From a virus: a stretch of DNA of 44,963 bases. Below are positions 6,451 through 13,953 of the stretch, one piece after another. Every line of letters begins with the position of its first letter. The stretch's first letter is position 1. The DNA lies in the IMG/VR virus record IMGVR_UViG_3300049002_000024, positions 1 through 44,963 of that record. One strand, written 5' to 3'. The notes under the pieces are model-generated. The model did no database searches. It was given only the letters and a program-made list of their open reading frames with translations, and had not been told where the DNA came from. A program made the position numbers and the translations under genes.

Positions 6451-6798
6451 ATGATGCGCGTGCTGTGTCCGCACTGCGGAGTGCCGCTCTGCGATCCGGT
6501 GCCGTGGGGTGCGCTCGGCAGAGCGGCCAACTGTCCGGACTGCAGCTCGACATTCCTGTTTCGCTACCCACTCAAGGGTAGCGAGCGCGAGGCACTGGTC
6601 AATGCGGCGATGCTCGCTGCGCTGGCGAGCGGTCCACTGCATGGCCAGCTCGCACGCTGGATCCGAGCGTGGGGCCGCATCGTGCACGCGTACGTCTCGG
6701 AGGGGCGCACCGACGACGCGCAGCGCGCGGTGCGCTTCATGCGGCACCTCGAGCGCTGTAGCCGGAATTCTGGCCTGTGCCGCGCGGTGACGCCGTGA
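6451..6798 (+). CDS. Zinc-ribbon protein
   Basis: The N-terminus has a CPHC knuckle (residues 6-9) and a CPDC pair around residue 30, making a zinc ribbon. It is followed by a helical domain of about 80 residues. No strong Shine-Dalgarno is seen, and initiation may depend on the short upstream ORF ending at 6454. First sizeable gene of the rightward recombination operon. Likely a nucleic-acid-binding accessory protein, but this is inference. Confidence 0.55.
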   Translation: MMRVLCPHCGVPLCDPVPWGALGRAANCPDCSSTFLFRYPLKGSEREALVNAAMLAALASGPLHGQLARWIRAWGRIVHAYVSEGRTDDAQRAVRFMRHLERCSRNSGLCRAVTP

Positions 6799-7025
6799 GC
6801 GTCTACCGTGACCCGCCGTTGCTCGGTGTGTACCGCCATCCGCTCGGCGTCAACGGTGAGTCGTCGTTCCTCGCCGAGCATGTCATCGGCGCCGACGACG
6901 CGCCCGCGTGCGGCACCGTGGCCATCCTCGTGAGCGACCGCCCGCGCGGACTCGTCGGGTACAGCGTCGTATGCCGTGCCTGCCTGTGCGCCTGTCTCGT
7001 CCTATTGCAAAAGGAGACACCGTGA
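6795..7025 (+). CDS. Small Cys-rich hypothetical protein
   Basis: GTG start overlapping the upstream TGA, and its own TGA overlaps the exonuclease GTG. The 76-residue product is rich in Gly/Val with a C-terminal cluster CRACLCAC that could bind a metal. No known family recognised. Confidence 0.5.
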   Translation: MSVYRDPPLLGVYRHPLGVNGESSFLAEHVIGADDAPACGTVAILVSDRPRGLVGYSVVCRACLCACLVLLQKETP

Positions 7026-8008
7026 GCGCAGTGATACACGTGGAGCAAGCGCTCGGCGCCGGTCTCGGCGCCAGTCAAGCCGCACAGGCGCTCGGGCTCT
7101 GTCCGCCATCGTGGGGCTCGCCGATTGACCTGTGGTGCGAGCTGACAGGCCGCAAGGAGCGCACGGTCGCCGGACAGGCGGCGCGCTGGGGCCAGATTCT
7201 CGAGCCTGTCGTGCGTGGCGTCTATTGCGAGGAGCATGGTTGTCCGGTGCTGGTACCGCGTACCAGCCTCTACCACGGTATCCATCCGTGGCTGCGCGCC
7301 ACACCTGATGGTGTCGCGCTCGAGTCCGACGAGCAAACCTGGCACCACCTAGTGCAGGTCAAGTGCCCCGGCTTGCGCAGCGCGCCGCACTGGGGGACCG
7401 AGGAACGGCGCGAGGTGCCGATCCATTACCACATTCAGGCCGCTGTCGAGATGTCAGTGACGGGGCTACCACGCTGCGACTTTGCCGTGCTGATCGGTGG
7501 CCAGGAATACGTCGAGGTGCCCGTGCACCGCGACGAGGAGCTAGAGACCGACGTGCTTGACGGGCTGTCGGCGTTCTGGCGATTCGTCCAGACCGACATG
7601 CCGCCACCGGTCGACGGCAGCGAGGGATACGGGCGCTACCTCGCCACGCTCGTCGAGACCAAGGAGCGCCGCGCGCTCGAGGCGACCGAGGAGCTTGCCG
7701 TCATGATCGCGCGCTGGCGTGAGGTGCGCATCGAGCTGTCAGAACTCGAGGAGGAAGAGAAGCTGATCAAGAATCGGCTCCTCGCTGCCGCGGTGGCGGC
7801 GCACGCGCGGCAGATCCGCTCGCCGCATGGGACCGTGCCGATCGTCGAGAGTCCGCGCGTCCATCGTAAGTGGGAGCCACTGACGTGCGACTACGCCAAG
7901 CGCCTCGGGCTACCGGAGTCGGTGCTCGAGGCGGACATCGAGCGATACACCACGCGCACGTCGTGTGCGTTCCCACGCGCACCGGCCGTGTGGAGCAAGG
8001 GAGACTGA
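7022..8008 (+). CDS. YqaJ / lambda-exonuclease-like recombinase
   Basis: The 328-residue protein has the YqaJ nuclease layout: GQILEPVV (E61), ATPDG (D96), a VQVKCP strand (Q112, K114) and PIHYHIQA (about 133-140). Such enzymes resect double-strand ends 5' to 3' to give single strands for annealing. The usual catalytic pattern is D, then E-x-K. Here the Glu of E-x-K reads Gln, so activity may differ. A long acidic helix follows (around 210-245). The gene is two cistrons upstream of a likely annealing protein, forming a Red-like pair. Confidence 0.8.
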   Translation: MSAVIHVEQALGAGLGASQAAQALGLCPPSWGSPIDLWCELTGRKERTVAGQAARWGQILEPVVRGVYCEEHGCPVLVPRTSLYHGIHPWLRATPDGVALESDEQTWHHLVQVKCPGLRSAPHWGTEERREVPIHYHIQAAVEMSVTGLPRCDFAVLIGGQEYVEVPVHRDEELETDVLDGLSAFWRFVQTDMPPPVDGSEGYGRYLATLVETKERRALEATEELAVMIARWREVRIELSELEEEEKLIKNRLLAAAVAAHARQIRSPHGTVPIVESPRVHRKWEPLTCDYAKRLGLPESVLEADIERYTTRTSCAFPRAPAVWSKGD

Positions 8009-8010
8009 CC

Positions 8011-8238
8011 ATGGGAGAGTACGCGGCTGGCGATATCGTTCGGCTCTGCTCCGGCGGGCCGTTAATGACTGTGCTCGGTGTCATGGCCAGGCAATCGGAA
8101 TGGCCCGAGCGCGTCGCGGATGCGGGGCCTCAATATGTCTGCGTTTGGTTCGATCACAACTGGACATGTCACGTTGACAGCTTCTACGCGGGCACGTTGT
8201 GGCGGGTCCCCGCCACTCCGGGAGACATGAGGGGGTGA
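8011..8238 (+). CDS. YodC-like (DUF2158) protein
   Basis: A 75-residue protein of the small YodC/DUF2158 type: GDIVRLCSGGPLMTV at the N-terminus, then CVWFD and a final FYAGTLWRV strand. GGGAG lies eight bases before the ATG. This family is frequent in phages and plasmids, but its function is unknown. Confidence 0.75.
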   Translation: MGEYAAGDIVRLCSGGPLMTVLGVMARQSEWPERVADAGPQYVCVWFDHNWTCHVDSFYAGTLWRVPATPGDMRG

Positions 8239-8241
8239 GCC

Positions 8242-9219
8242 ATGGCTGACGAGACGAACATCGCGCGCCCATCGCGCGCCGCGTACGACGCCACCGGTAC
8301 CGCGATCACGCGCTCGGGATTCGGCGAGACGGCGCTCGAGCAACGTCGCGAGCTGCAGTCGACCGCGCTTGCCGAGCGCACCCGGGCCGAGATTCAAGCC
8401 ATGTTCATCGTGGCGCTGCAGCGGCCCCGCAGCCTCGACGAATTCCGGCGGCGCGTCCTCGACCACTGCAAGCGGCCCGGCTTCGCGATGACGGCGGAGT
8501 ACGCCAAGCCGATCGGCTCGAGCAAGGTCAAGGGACCGAGCATCCGCTTTGTCGAGACTGCGATCCAGGAATTCGGCAACGTGCGTCCGACGTCGTCGGT
8601 GCTCTACGACGATCACGACAAGCGCACCATCCGCGTGAGCGTGACCGACCTCGAGCGGAACGTCAGCTACGACGACGAGATCGTGCTCGAGAAAACCGTC
8701 GAGCGGCGGGACCGACGCGGCTACGACGTACTCAGTAGCCGCACCAACAAGGATGGTGACGTCGTGTTCATCGTGCGCGCGACCGAGGACGATCTCCGCT
8801 CGAAGCAAGGCGCGGCCGTGTCGAAGACGCTGCGCACGCTCGGGCTGCGCATCCTGCCAGCGGACATCGTGGCGGAAGCGATGGACGAGTGCCGTCGCAC
8901 GCGGCAGAACAAAGACGCGCAGGACCCGGACGCAGCGCGGCGCGCAGTTGTCGACGCGTTCGCTCCGCTCGGGGTGATGCCGCGCGATCTCGATGAGTAC
9001 CTCGGCCACCCCCTCGCTGCGTCGTCACCGGCGGAGCTAGACGAGCTGCGAGTCGCGTTCGCGACCGTTCGCGATGGAGAGACACGATGGGTCGATCTCG
9101 TCGAGGCGAAGCGCGCGGAACGCGGCGAGGTAGAGCAAGTCAGCAAGCCGGGGGAGACTGCAGCGGCCAAGATTCAAGCCCGCATCGCCAGCAAGCGAGG
9201 GAAGGAGCAAGCGCCATGA
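8242..9219 (+). CDS. Probable single-strand annealing protein partner of YqaJ
   Basis: The 325-residue protein contains GPSIRFVETAIQEFGNV and long strand-helix stretches (RVSVTDLERNVSY, EIVLEKTVERR). The GPSIRxxE motif is found in proteins encoded beside phage YqaJ-type exonucleases. By position this should be the RecT/Rad52-type annealing partner. The C-terminal 80 residues are charged and probably flexible. The subfamily is not certain from sequence alone. Confidence 0.6.
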   Translation: MADETNIARPSRAAYDATGTAITRSGFGETALEQRRELQSTALAERTRAEIQAMFIVALQRPRSLDEFRRRVLDHCKRPGFAMTAEYAKPIGSSKVKGPSIRFVETAIQEFGNVRPTSSVLYDDHDKRTIRVSVTDLERNVSYDDEIVLEKTVERRDRRGYDVLSSRTNKDGDVVFIVRATEDDLRSKQGAAVSKTLRTLGLRILPADIVAEAMDECRRTRQNKDAQDPDAARRAVVDAFAPLGVMPRDLDEYLGHPLAASSPAELDELRVAFATVRDGETRWVDLVEAKRAERGEVEQVSKPGETAAAKIQARIASKRGKEQAP

Positions 9220-9515
9220 CGTACCAGCCGGCGCAGCTGCCGCTCCTCTTCGCGCGCACCAGCGACACCAGCGCCGCCGCGGCGATCTCGATGTCGCGCG
9301 ACGCCCCTCGCCTCCGCGAGCTGGTGCTGTTCACGGTACGCGCCTCGGGTACGCGCGGCATGACGTGCGAGGAGATTGAGACGCACCTCGACATGCGGCA
9401 CCAGACCATCAGCGCCCGCGTCAACGAGCTGCGCAACGGAGAGTGGATCAAGGATAGTGGCGCGCGCCGCTACACGCGCAGCAACCGCAGGGCTGTGGTG
9501 TGGGTGGCGTCATGA
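9216..9515 (+). CDS. Winged-helix HTH protein
   Basis: A 99-residue protein whose second half is a winged helix: GMTCEEIETHLDMRHQTISA recognition region, RVNELRNGEWI, and a wing rich in Arg. The ATG overlaps the previous TGA. Likely a DNA-binding modulator of the early operon. Target unknown. Confidence 0.65.
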   Translation: MTYQPAQLPLLFARTSDTSAAAAISMSRDAPRLRELVLFTVRASGTRGMTCEEIETHLDMRHQTISARVNELRNGEWIKDSGARRYTRSNRRAVVWVAS

Positions 9516-9724
9516 TGGTCGAGATCTGCGACGAGGATCGTGCGGCGCTGCGCGCGGTCTATCGCTTTGCCAGCGAGGCGCTCGCGCTCGCGCGGTCGGA
9601 CCCGCCGCGGATCGCTGCCATCGAACCAGTGACCGGTGCACCGTCTCGGAACATCATCACGCTCGCGCTTGGGCTGGCCATCCTCGACCGCTTGACCGAC
9701 ACCGACGAGGAGGGAACGTCATGA
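9512..9724 (+). CDS. Small helical hypothetical protein
   Basis: A 70-residue protein, mostly helical, with an acidic C-terminus. ATG overlaps the upstream TGA, and its TGA overlaps the next ATG. No motif recognised. Confidence 0.5.
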   Translation: MMVEICDEDRAALRAVYRFASEALALARSDPPRIAAIEPVTGAPSRNIITLALGLAILDRLTDTDEEGTS

Positions 9725-9996
9725 CCCGCGGCCGGCCCCGACGCGTGGACCTTGACGACGTGGTGCGCGCGGCGACCGAGCGACCACCACCGCCCGTGTC
9801 GGACGATCCGCGCCATCGCTTGATCCCGCTCGAGGGTCCGGAGATGGACGCGACGCACTTTGGCCGGATCTCGAGCGTGCACATGCGGCGCCGATGGATC
9901 CGTCAGGGCAAGCTGCAATGCGTACGCATCGGGCGCCAGACGTTCCTGACCGAGGCGGCGATCGCAGCGTTCATCGAGCGCGGTGGCTCGCAGTGA
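9721..9996 (+). CDS. Excisionase-like HTH (MerR-type winged helix)
   Basis: A 91-residue protein with a disordered N-terminus and an excisionase/HTH_17-like end: ISSVHMRRRWIRQGKLQCVR, then IGRQTFLTEAAIAAFIERG. The pattern of helix, W-x-x-x-G-K/R-L wing and EAAIxxF is typical of phage Xis and related DNA-bending proteins. It could be the recombination directionality factor for the integrase at 22481, although it lies 12 kb away. Confidence 0.6.
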   Translation: MTRGRPRRVDLDDVVRAATERPPPPVSDDPRHRLIPLEGPEMDATHFGRISSVHMRRRWIRQGKLQCVRIGRQTFLTEAAIAAFIERGGSQ

Positions 9997-10259
9997 GCCG
10001 GTACGACTGGCACCGCCCTAATGCGGACTGGGAGCCGTACACGCTCTCGCGTGCGATGAACACGCTCGGGCACAACCTGGCCATCGGCGGCGCGCTCTTC
10101 GAAGCGGTGCGCCGCGCGCGCTTCCGCTGTCCCGCGTGCGGCCTCGAGCCGTGCGACGGCCGGCATCCTGGACTCGTCGGGCCGTGCTGCGTATGCTGCC
10201 CAGTGCCCCCTGTGGAACGGACACCGGAGACGGTGACCGGTGCCGACGTCCCCCCATGA
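9993..10259 (+). CDS. Cys-rich zinc-finger-like protein
   Basis: This 88-residue protein carries CPAC, then C-x12-CC-x2-CC, a dense set of probable metal ligands in the C-terminal half. GTG overlaps the upstream stop. It is last in the tightly packed recombination operon. Function unknown. Confidence 0.5.
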   Translation: MSRYDWHRPNADWEPYTLSRAMNTLGHNLAIGGALFEAVRRARFRCPACGLEPCDGRHPGLVGPCCVCCPVPPVERTPETVTGADVPP

Positions 10260-10336
10260 TAGGCAGACGCGGCGACCATGGGGGGCGCCTTGTCACTTGG
10301 CTTACGTGTCCACCGAGCAATCACCCCGGCGGGGCG

Positions 10337-10401
10337 TTCACTCTGAGTGAATTGCCAGCGCCTCACGCTTGACCGGTGGCCACGTCAGCGACTTTGCTGA
10401 C
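10337..10401 (+). promoter_or_regulatory. 15-bp operator and hairpin upstream of the FGE lipoprotein
   Basis: TTCACTCTGAGTGAA (10337-10351) is a perfect odd palindrome that differs from the operator at 5318 only in its central base. A hairpin GTCAGC-N6-GCTGAC (10384-10389 with 10396-10401) follows just before the start codon. The gap (10260-10407) breaks the overlapping operon, so the FGE gene probably has its own regulated promoter. Confidence 0.6.
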
Positions 10402-10407
10402 GACATC

Positions 10408-11295
10408 ATGGGGATCACACGAGGGACCGTTGTGCTCGCGCTCCTTGCGGGGTGCGGCACGGTAACAGCGGAGGCGCCCGACGCGTTCATCCGCGAGGGT
10501 GATGACATCGACGCACGCACGGCGGGATTGCCCGACGCGTCGGGCTCGACGCCGGAAAACGGCAACGGTGATGGAGGGACACCGACGGCGGGAATGGTGC
10601 CGGTAGCAGGCGGGAGCTACTGGCAAGGGTGCACGGTGACGGATCCGGAGATCTGCGGCTACGGCGCGACGCCGTACCATCAGGTGACGCTCGATGACTA
10701 CTGGATCGACCGCACCGAGGTAAGCCAAGCGGCGTACGCGGCGTGCGTTGACGCGGGCGATTGCCCGGCGCCGGAGGCCATCAACCGTGAGAGCAAAGCG
10801 CCGGTCGTCAGTGTGTCGTGGCCCGACGCGCTCCGCTTCTGTCAGTGGCGCGGCGCGCGCCTGCCGACGGAAGCGGAGTGGGAGCGCGCGGCGCGCGGCA
10901 CGGACACGCGGCTGTATCCGTGGGGGGATCAGGCGCCGAGCTGCGAGGTGATCTACGGCGCCTGCCCCGGCGTGGTCGCCACCTACGACGTGGACATGCC
11001 GCAAGGCGCGAGCCCGGTCGGTGCCCTGAACATGGCGGGCAACGTCGAGGAGTGGATCGGCGACTGGTACGAGGAGAGCTATTACTCGCACGCGTCGGAG
11101 GTGCACAACCCGCGCGGCCCCGCGACCGAGCCGGTGATGCCCGGTGGCGCACGCAAGGTGCTGCGCGGTGGCTCGCTCTTCGATGGCACCCGGACGCAAC
11201 GGTACTGGCGAGCGCACTACCGCACGAGCGCTGCGCCGTCGACACGCTCGAACTACCGCGGCTTCCGCTGCGCCTACAGCGAGGTGACGCCGTGA
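10408..11295 (+). CDS. FGE-sulfatase-fold (SUMF1-like) lipoprotein
   Basis: A short signal peptide ends in the lipobox LAGC (13-16) and is followed by a flexible Asp/Gly-rich linker. The rest has the formylglycine-generating-enzyme fold: MVPVAGGSYWQGC, DYWIDRTEVSQAAY, RLPTEAEWERAARG, YPWGD, NMAGNVEEWIGDWY, KVLRGGS and final YRGFRCA. Such domains occur in enzymes and in C-type-lectin-like binding proteins, including targets of diversity-generating retroelements. No reverse transcriptase is present here. As a surface lipoprotein it may be a lysogenic-conversion factor. I infer no catalysis. Confidence 0.8.
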   Translation: MGITRGTVVLALLAGCGTVTAEAPDAFIREGDDIDARTAGLPDASGSTPENGNGDGGTPTAGMVPVAGGSYWQGCTVTDPEICGYGATPYHQVTLDDYWIDRTEVSQAAYAACVDAGDCPAPEAINRESKAPVVSVSWPDALRFCQWRGARLPTEAEWERAARGTDTRLYPWGDQAPSCEVIYGACPGVVATYDVDMPQGASPVGALNMAGNVEEWIGDWYEESYYSHASEVHNPRGPATEPVMPGGARKVLRGGSLFDGTRTQRYWRAHYRTSAAPSTRSNYRGFRCAYSEVTP

Positions 11296-11450
11296 GCGTC
11301 CGCGTCGGAACGCCCCGCGTGCGGCGTCGATGGGCGGACACGGGTCTCGTCATCGACGTGCGCGACTTTGGCGTGGTGCTCACGTACACCCCGGACGAGG
11401 CGACCAGCCTCGCACAGGCGCTGCTAGACGCAGTTCGAGGGCCGCGATGA
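11292..11450 (+). CDS. 52-residue hypothetical protein
   Basis: GTG overlaps the stop of the FGE lipoprotein gene, and the TGA overlaps the next ATG. The product has a strand-rich centre (TGLVIDVRDFGVVLTY) and a helical end. Unknown function. Confidence 0.55.
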   Translation: MSVRVGTPRVRRRWADTGLVIDVRDFGVVLTYTPDEATSLAQALLDAVRGPR

Positions 11451-12553
11451 GTGGCGCGTACGATCGCGCGGCGACCGCGCAGGTACCGCAGCACGCGCCA
11501 CAGGAGGCGCCACAGCCGACGCCGGGTAAGCGGGCCTTGACGGACAAGATGACCCGTCGCGAGGCGCCAGCGGGCAAGGAGAGCGCGCTCGAGCGTGCTG
11601 CTGCGCGGTGGATGCCAACCGAGCTGCGACATCAGCAAGAGGAAAGAGCCCAGAACCGGATCCACTTCGCACACCAGAACTACAAACTCGCGCTCCTCGG
11701 CAAGCGCCTCGAGCTGCTGTTCTCTCACTCGTCGGGCTGGGGTTTCGCCGCCGAGCTGGTTTTCGGGCTCGTCAGTTACAACGCGACCTTCGCGCTCGTC
11801 GGCGCGTTCGCTCGCCTGCGCAAGCGCGCGGGCCGCGCCATCGTCGAGGCGGAGTGGCGCGCCGCGCAGGGCGGTGACGCCGCGCTGTCGATGTTCTACA
11901 CCATCGCCGAACGCGTGAGCGTCGAGCGCGTGCGCGACACCCTCTCGCACCTCGGCCGCTCGGTGCGCTCCGGGATCAAAGAGAAGACGAAGCACCTCGC
12001 GCCGCACGCCGATAGCAAGCAGCAGCTTATCTCCCTCGTCCACAACGAAGCCGACCACTACTCACTCGCGCTTCTCGACATGCTGCCGCTCCTCGACGAC
12101 GACGACTTGATCTTGCTGAATGAGGCATACGACACCGACGCGCACACGTTCGAGACGTACGTGCGCGCCGTCGACGATCTCATCGCGCGCTACGAGTCGC
12201 AGGGAATCGAGAGCATCGGGCAGCCACACGGCGCGACCGAGCACCGCGGCCGCAACGCAGAGCCGGGGTTGCCGACGCGACTCGAGGCTGTCCGCTTCGT
12301 GTACGGCAAGCGCGAGCGCGTGGCACTCGTCGAGCGCGTCGTCGGCACCGAGGAGAAAGCGCCGCCCGTCGACGCGCACTCGCTGCCGCTGTGCCACTGG
12401 TCGCACTGGGTCGACGAGGATCTCAGCGGCGCCGCGGCTGGCGTGTACGAGCACCGAGTCGGCTCGGTGATGTCCATCGACGTTGAGGCTGGCGAGATAC
12501 CGCCAGCGTGGGCACCGCAGGTATCGGTATGGATCGCGGGGGTGACGCCATGA
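11447..12553 (+). CDS. Unknown 368-residue protein
   Basis: The N-terminal 50 residues are low-complexity and contain TPGKRALTDKM, which resembles a PGKRTLT-type motif seen near the N-terminus of some proteins associated with contractile injection systems. The middle (about 85-220) is helical with hydrophobic stretches (GWGFAAELVFGLVSY, ALVGAFARL) that could be membrane-associated. The C-terminal part is mixed. No enzymatic motif recognised. The motif comparison is from memory and weak. Confidence 0.5.
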   Translation: MSGAYDRAATAQVPQHAPQEAPQPTPGKRALTDKMTRREAPAGKESALERAAARWMPTELRHQQEERAQNRIHFAHQNYKLALLGKRLELLFSHSSGWGFAAELVFGLVSYNATFALVGAFARLRKRAGRAIVEAEWRAAQGGDAALSMFYTIAERVSVERVRDTLSHLGRSVRSGIKEKTKHLAPHADSKQQLISLVHNEADHYSLALLDMLPLLDDDDLILLNEAYDTDAHTFETYVRAVDDLIARYESQGIESIGQPHGATEHRGRNAEPGLPTRLEAVRFVYGKRERVALVERVVGTEEKAPPVDAHSLPLCHWSHWVDEDLSGAAAGVYEHRVGSVMSIDVEAGEIPPAWAPQVSVWIAGVTP

Positions 12554-13056
12554 CCAAAAAAGAACTCAGCGTCGAGGAGCAAAACCGCATCCTCTCCAAC
12601 CGCTTTGGCAACGTACAGAACGGCGCGCCGCCGGGCGGGCTGCCGAGTGACCCGTACTTCCTCGCCATGGCGGAGGAACGTGCGGCGAGGCGCTGGGGGA
12701 GGTGGCGCACCGCCGCATTCGTCGCGCTGTTTTCCCTCGGGTGCGTGACCGCTCTTTTTGTCGGCGCGACGCTGCGACGCCTCGAGCTGGAATTCCAGCT
12801 CGCCACCGCGCGCCGGGTATGCGAGCGCCTGCCGATCGCGCTACACGCGATGGAGACCGTCATCACGCGCGGCAGCCCCGACAGTATCGAGATCATGAAG
12901 CGCGCAGCCGCGGCGTCGATGATCCTGAACATGGTGCTCGGCCCGTGCATCGGCGACGACAACGCGCCGTCGTTCTACGCGCAGCGCCTCAGCGAGGCAC
13001 CCGACTCCGCGGCGGTACACGCTGTCGTCGAGGAGATGACCGGGAGGCTGCGATGA
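12550..13056 (+). CDS. Single-pass membrane protein
   Basis: A 168-residue protein with one clear transmembrane helix (about 56-78, TAAFVALFSLGCVTALFVGA), a charged N-terminal cytoplasmic part and a C-terminal domain of about 85 residues with two cysteines. ATG overlaps the previous TGA. May act with the preceding gene at the membrane (inference). Confidence 0.55.
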   Translation: MTKKELSVEEQNRILSNRFGNVQNGAPPGGLPSDPYFLAMAEERAARRWGRWRTAAFVALFSLGCVTALFVGATLRRLELEFQLATARRVCERLPIALHAMETVITRGSPDSIEIMKRAAAASMILNMVLGPCIGDDNAPSFYAQRLSEAPDSAAVHAVVEEMTGRLR

Positions 13057-13259
13057 GTCTACAGCATCTGCCGGACCGCGATGTCCGGTGCAGTAACGTC
13101 CGATGCGCCGAGCGGGACAGGAAACCACTCTACGTCGTGATCGTCGGCTGGCGCACGGTTCCCGGCGAGCCACCATTCGTACAGGTGGTGTTGTGCAAGG
13201 GGTGCGCTGAATCCTGGGACATCCATGACAAGGCCCCCATCGTCGAGGTGACGTCGTGA
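13053..13259 (+). CDS. Small zinc-binding-like protein
   Basis: The 68-residue product has C-x4-C near residue 12 and C-x2-C near residue 50, with strands between, consistent with a treble-clef or ribbon metal site. ATG overlaps the previous stop. Unknown function. Confidence 0.5.
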   Translation: MSLQHLPDRDVRCSNVRCAERDRKPLYVVIVGWRTVPGEPPFVQVVLCKGCAESWDIHDKAPIVEVTS

Positions 13260-13507
13260 GCCGCGGCAACACCACCGCGCCAATGCGCGGCGACCCCAGC
13301 GGGCCGTCGGAGATCACGCGGCCGGAGTACCGCGCGGCCATCGCGCTCCTTGCCGACATGATGACGCTCCTCGACCAGCATCATCTCGCAGACGTCTGCC
13401 TACGCGCGCTCGATGGCTGGCCACGTGAACAGATCCGCGCAGGGTCGGCGCTCGCCAGCGCCATCCGCTTGCTCCGTCCAGAGATGCCACGAGGCACTGA
13501 GCCCTAG
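13256..13507 (+). CDS. Helical hypothetical protein, last gene of rightward operon
   Basis: An 83-residue protein, GTG start overlapping the previous TGA. The central part is an amphipathic helical region with His/Leu. The stop codon lies inside the hairpin of an intrinsic terminator. No family recognised. Confidence 0.5.
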   Translation: MSRGNTTAPMRGDPSGPSEITRPEYRAAIALLADMMTLLDQHHLADVCLRALDGWPREQIRAGSALASAIRLLRPEMPRGTEP

Positions 13508-13518
13508 GCTCTTTTTTT
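13499..13518 (+). terminator. Intrinsic terminator
   Basis: GAGCC (13499-13503), loop CTA, GGCTC (13507-13511), followed directly by seven T residues. It closes the rightward operon and overlaps its last stop codon. The stem is short but GC-rich. Confidence 0.65.
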
Positions 13519-13531
13519 GGCCCCGAGGGGA

Positions 13532-13548
13532 GGTCGGGCCGCCCGACC
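13532..13548. other. GC-rich hairpin
   Basis: GGTCGGGC (13532-13539) and GCCCGACC (13541-13548) form a near-perfect inverted repeat without a T-tract. It may belong to the 5' region of the precursor-peptide gene or reinforce the terminator. Confidence 0.4.
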
Positions 13549-13615
13549 CCGTACATGCGGCACCCGAGGATGCGACGCACACCGCGTCGCTCCGTCGGGC
13601 GCTAGGAGCATTTGC

Positions 13616-13819
13616 GTGAAGAGAAGCAAGAGGCTAACAATCAAGCGCACCACCGTGGCCAACCTCAGCGAGGTGCGCGGCGGAGCGGCGGCGGACAGCG
13701 CGACGTCAATCCTATGCACGTGGACCGTGAATCCATACTGTCCGACGCAACGGATGCAGTGCAGCGACCTGTGGACGTCGGAGCTGTCCGCCGAATACCG
13801 GTGTTGGCCTGAGCCGTGA
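13616..13819 (+). CDS. Putative class I lanthipeptide-like (RiPP) precursor peptide
   Basis: The 67-residue peptide starts at GTG with AGGAG seven bases upstream. Its N-terminus reads as a leader: KRLTIKRTTVANLSEVRGG, with the Lys-Leu-x-(I/L)-(K) pattern, a VANLS segment like the FNLD-type box, and a terminal Gly-Gly. The following about 44 residues are rich in Thr/Ser (with four Cys), as a lanthionine-forming core would be. No modifying enzyme is in the window, so host enzymes or genes outside would be needed. The alternative is an unrelated small secreted peptide. Confidence 0.6.
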   Translation: MKRSKRLTIKRTTVANLSEVRGGAAADSATSILCTWTVNPYCPTQRMQCSDLWTSELSAEYRCWPEP

Positions 13820-13901
13820 AAAAACCGGGCCGGCCGCGGGATCGGATTCCCACGCTCCCATAAATAGCTGACGACGGGTCGCCCCGTCAACAGAAATATC
13901 G

Positions 13902-13944
13902 TCGTACGATTTCCCTTGCGGTTCGTACGACGATACGCTATTGT
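13902..13944 (+). promoter_or_regulatory. Promoter-operator P1 (TCGTACGA type)
   Basis: TCGTACGA at 13902-13909 and 13923-13930 flank a -35 box TTGCGG (13916-13921). After a 17-base spacer comes TATTGT (13939-13944). Only nine bases separate the -10 from the ATG, which predicts a leaderless mRNA. Confidence 0.75.
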
Positions 13945-13953
13945 CTTTTCACG

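Noticed and set aside
10408-11295. Diversity-generating retroelement
   Set aside because: The FGE-fold protein is suggestive, but no reverse transcriptase, accessory gene or template repeat was seen.
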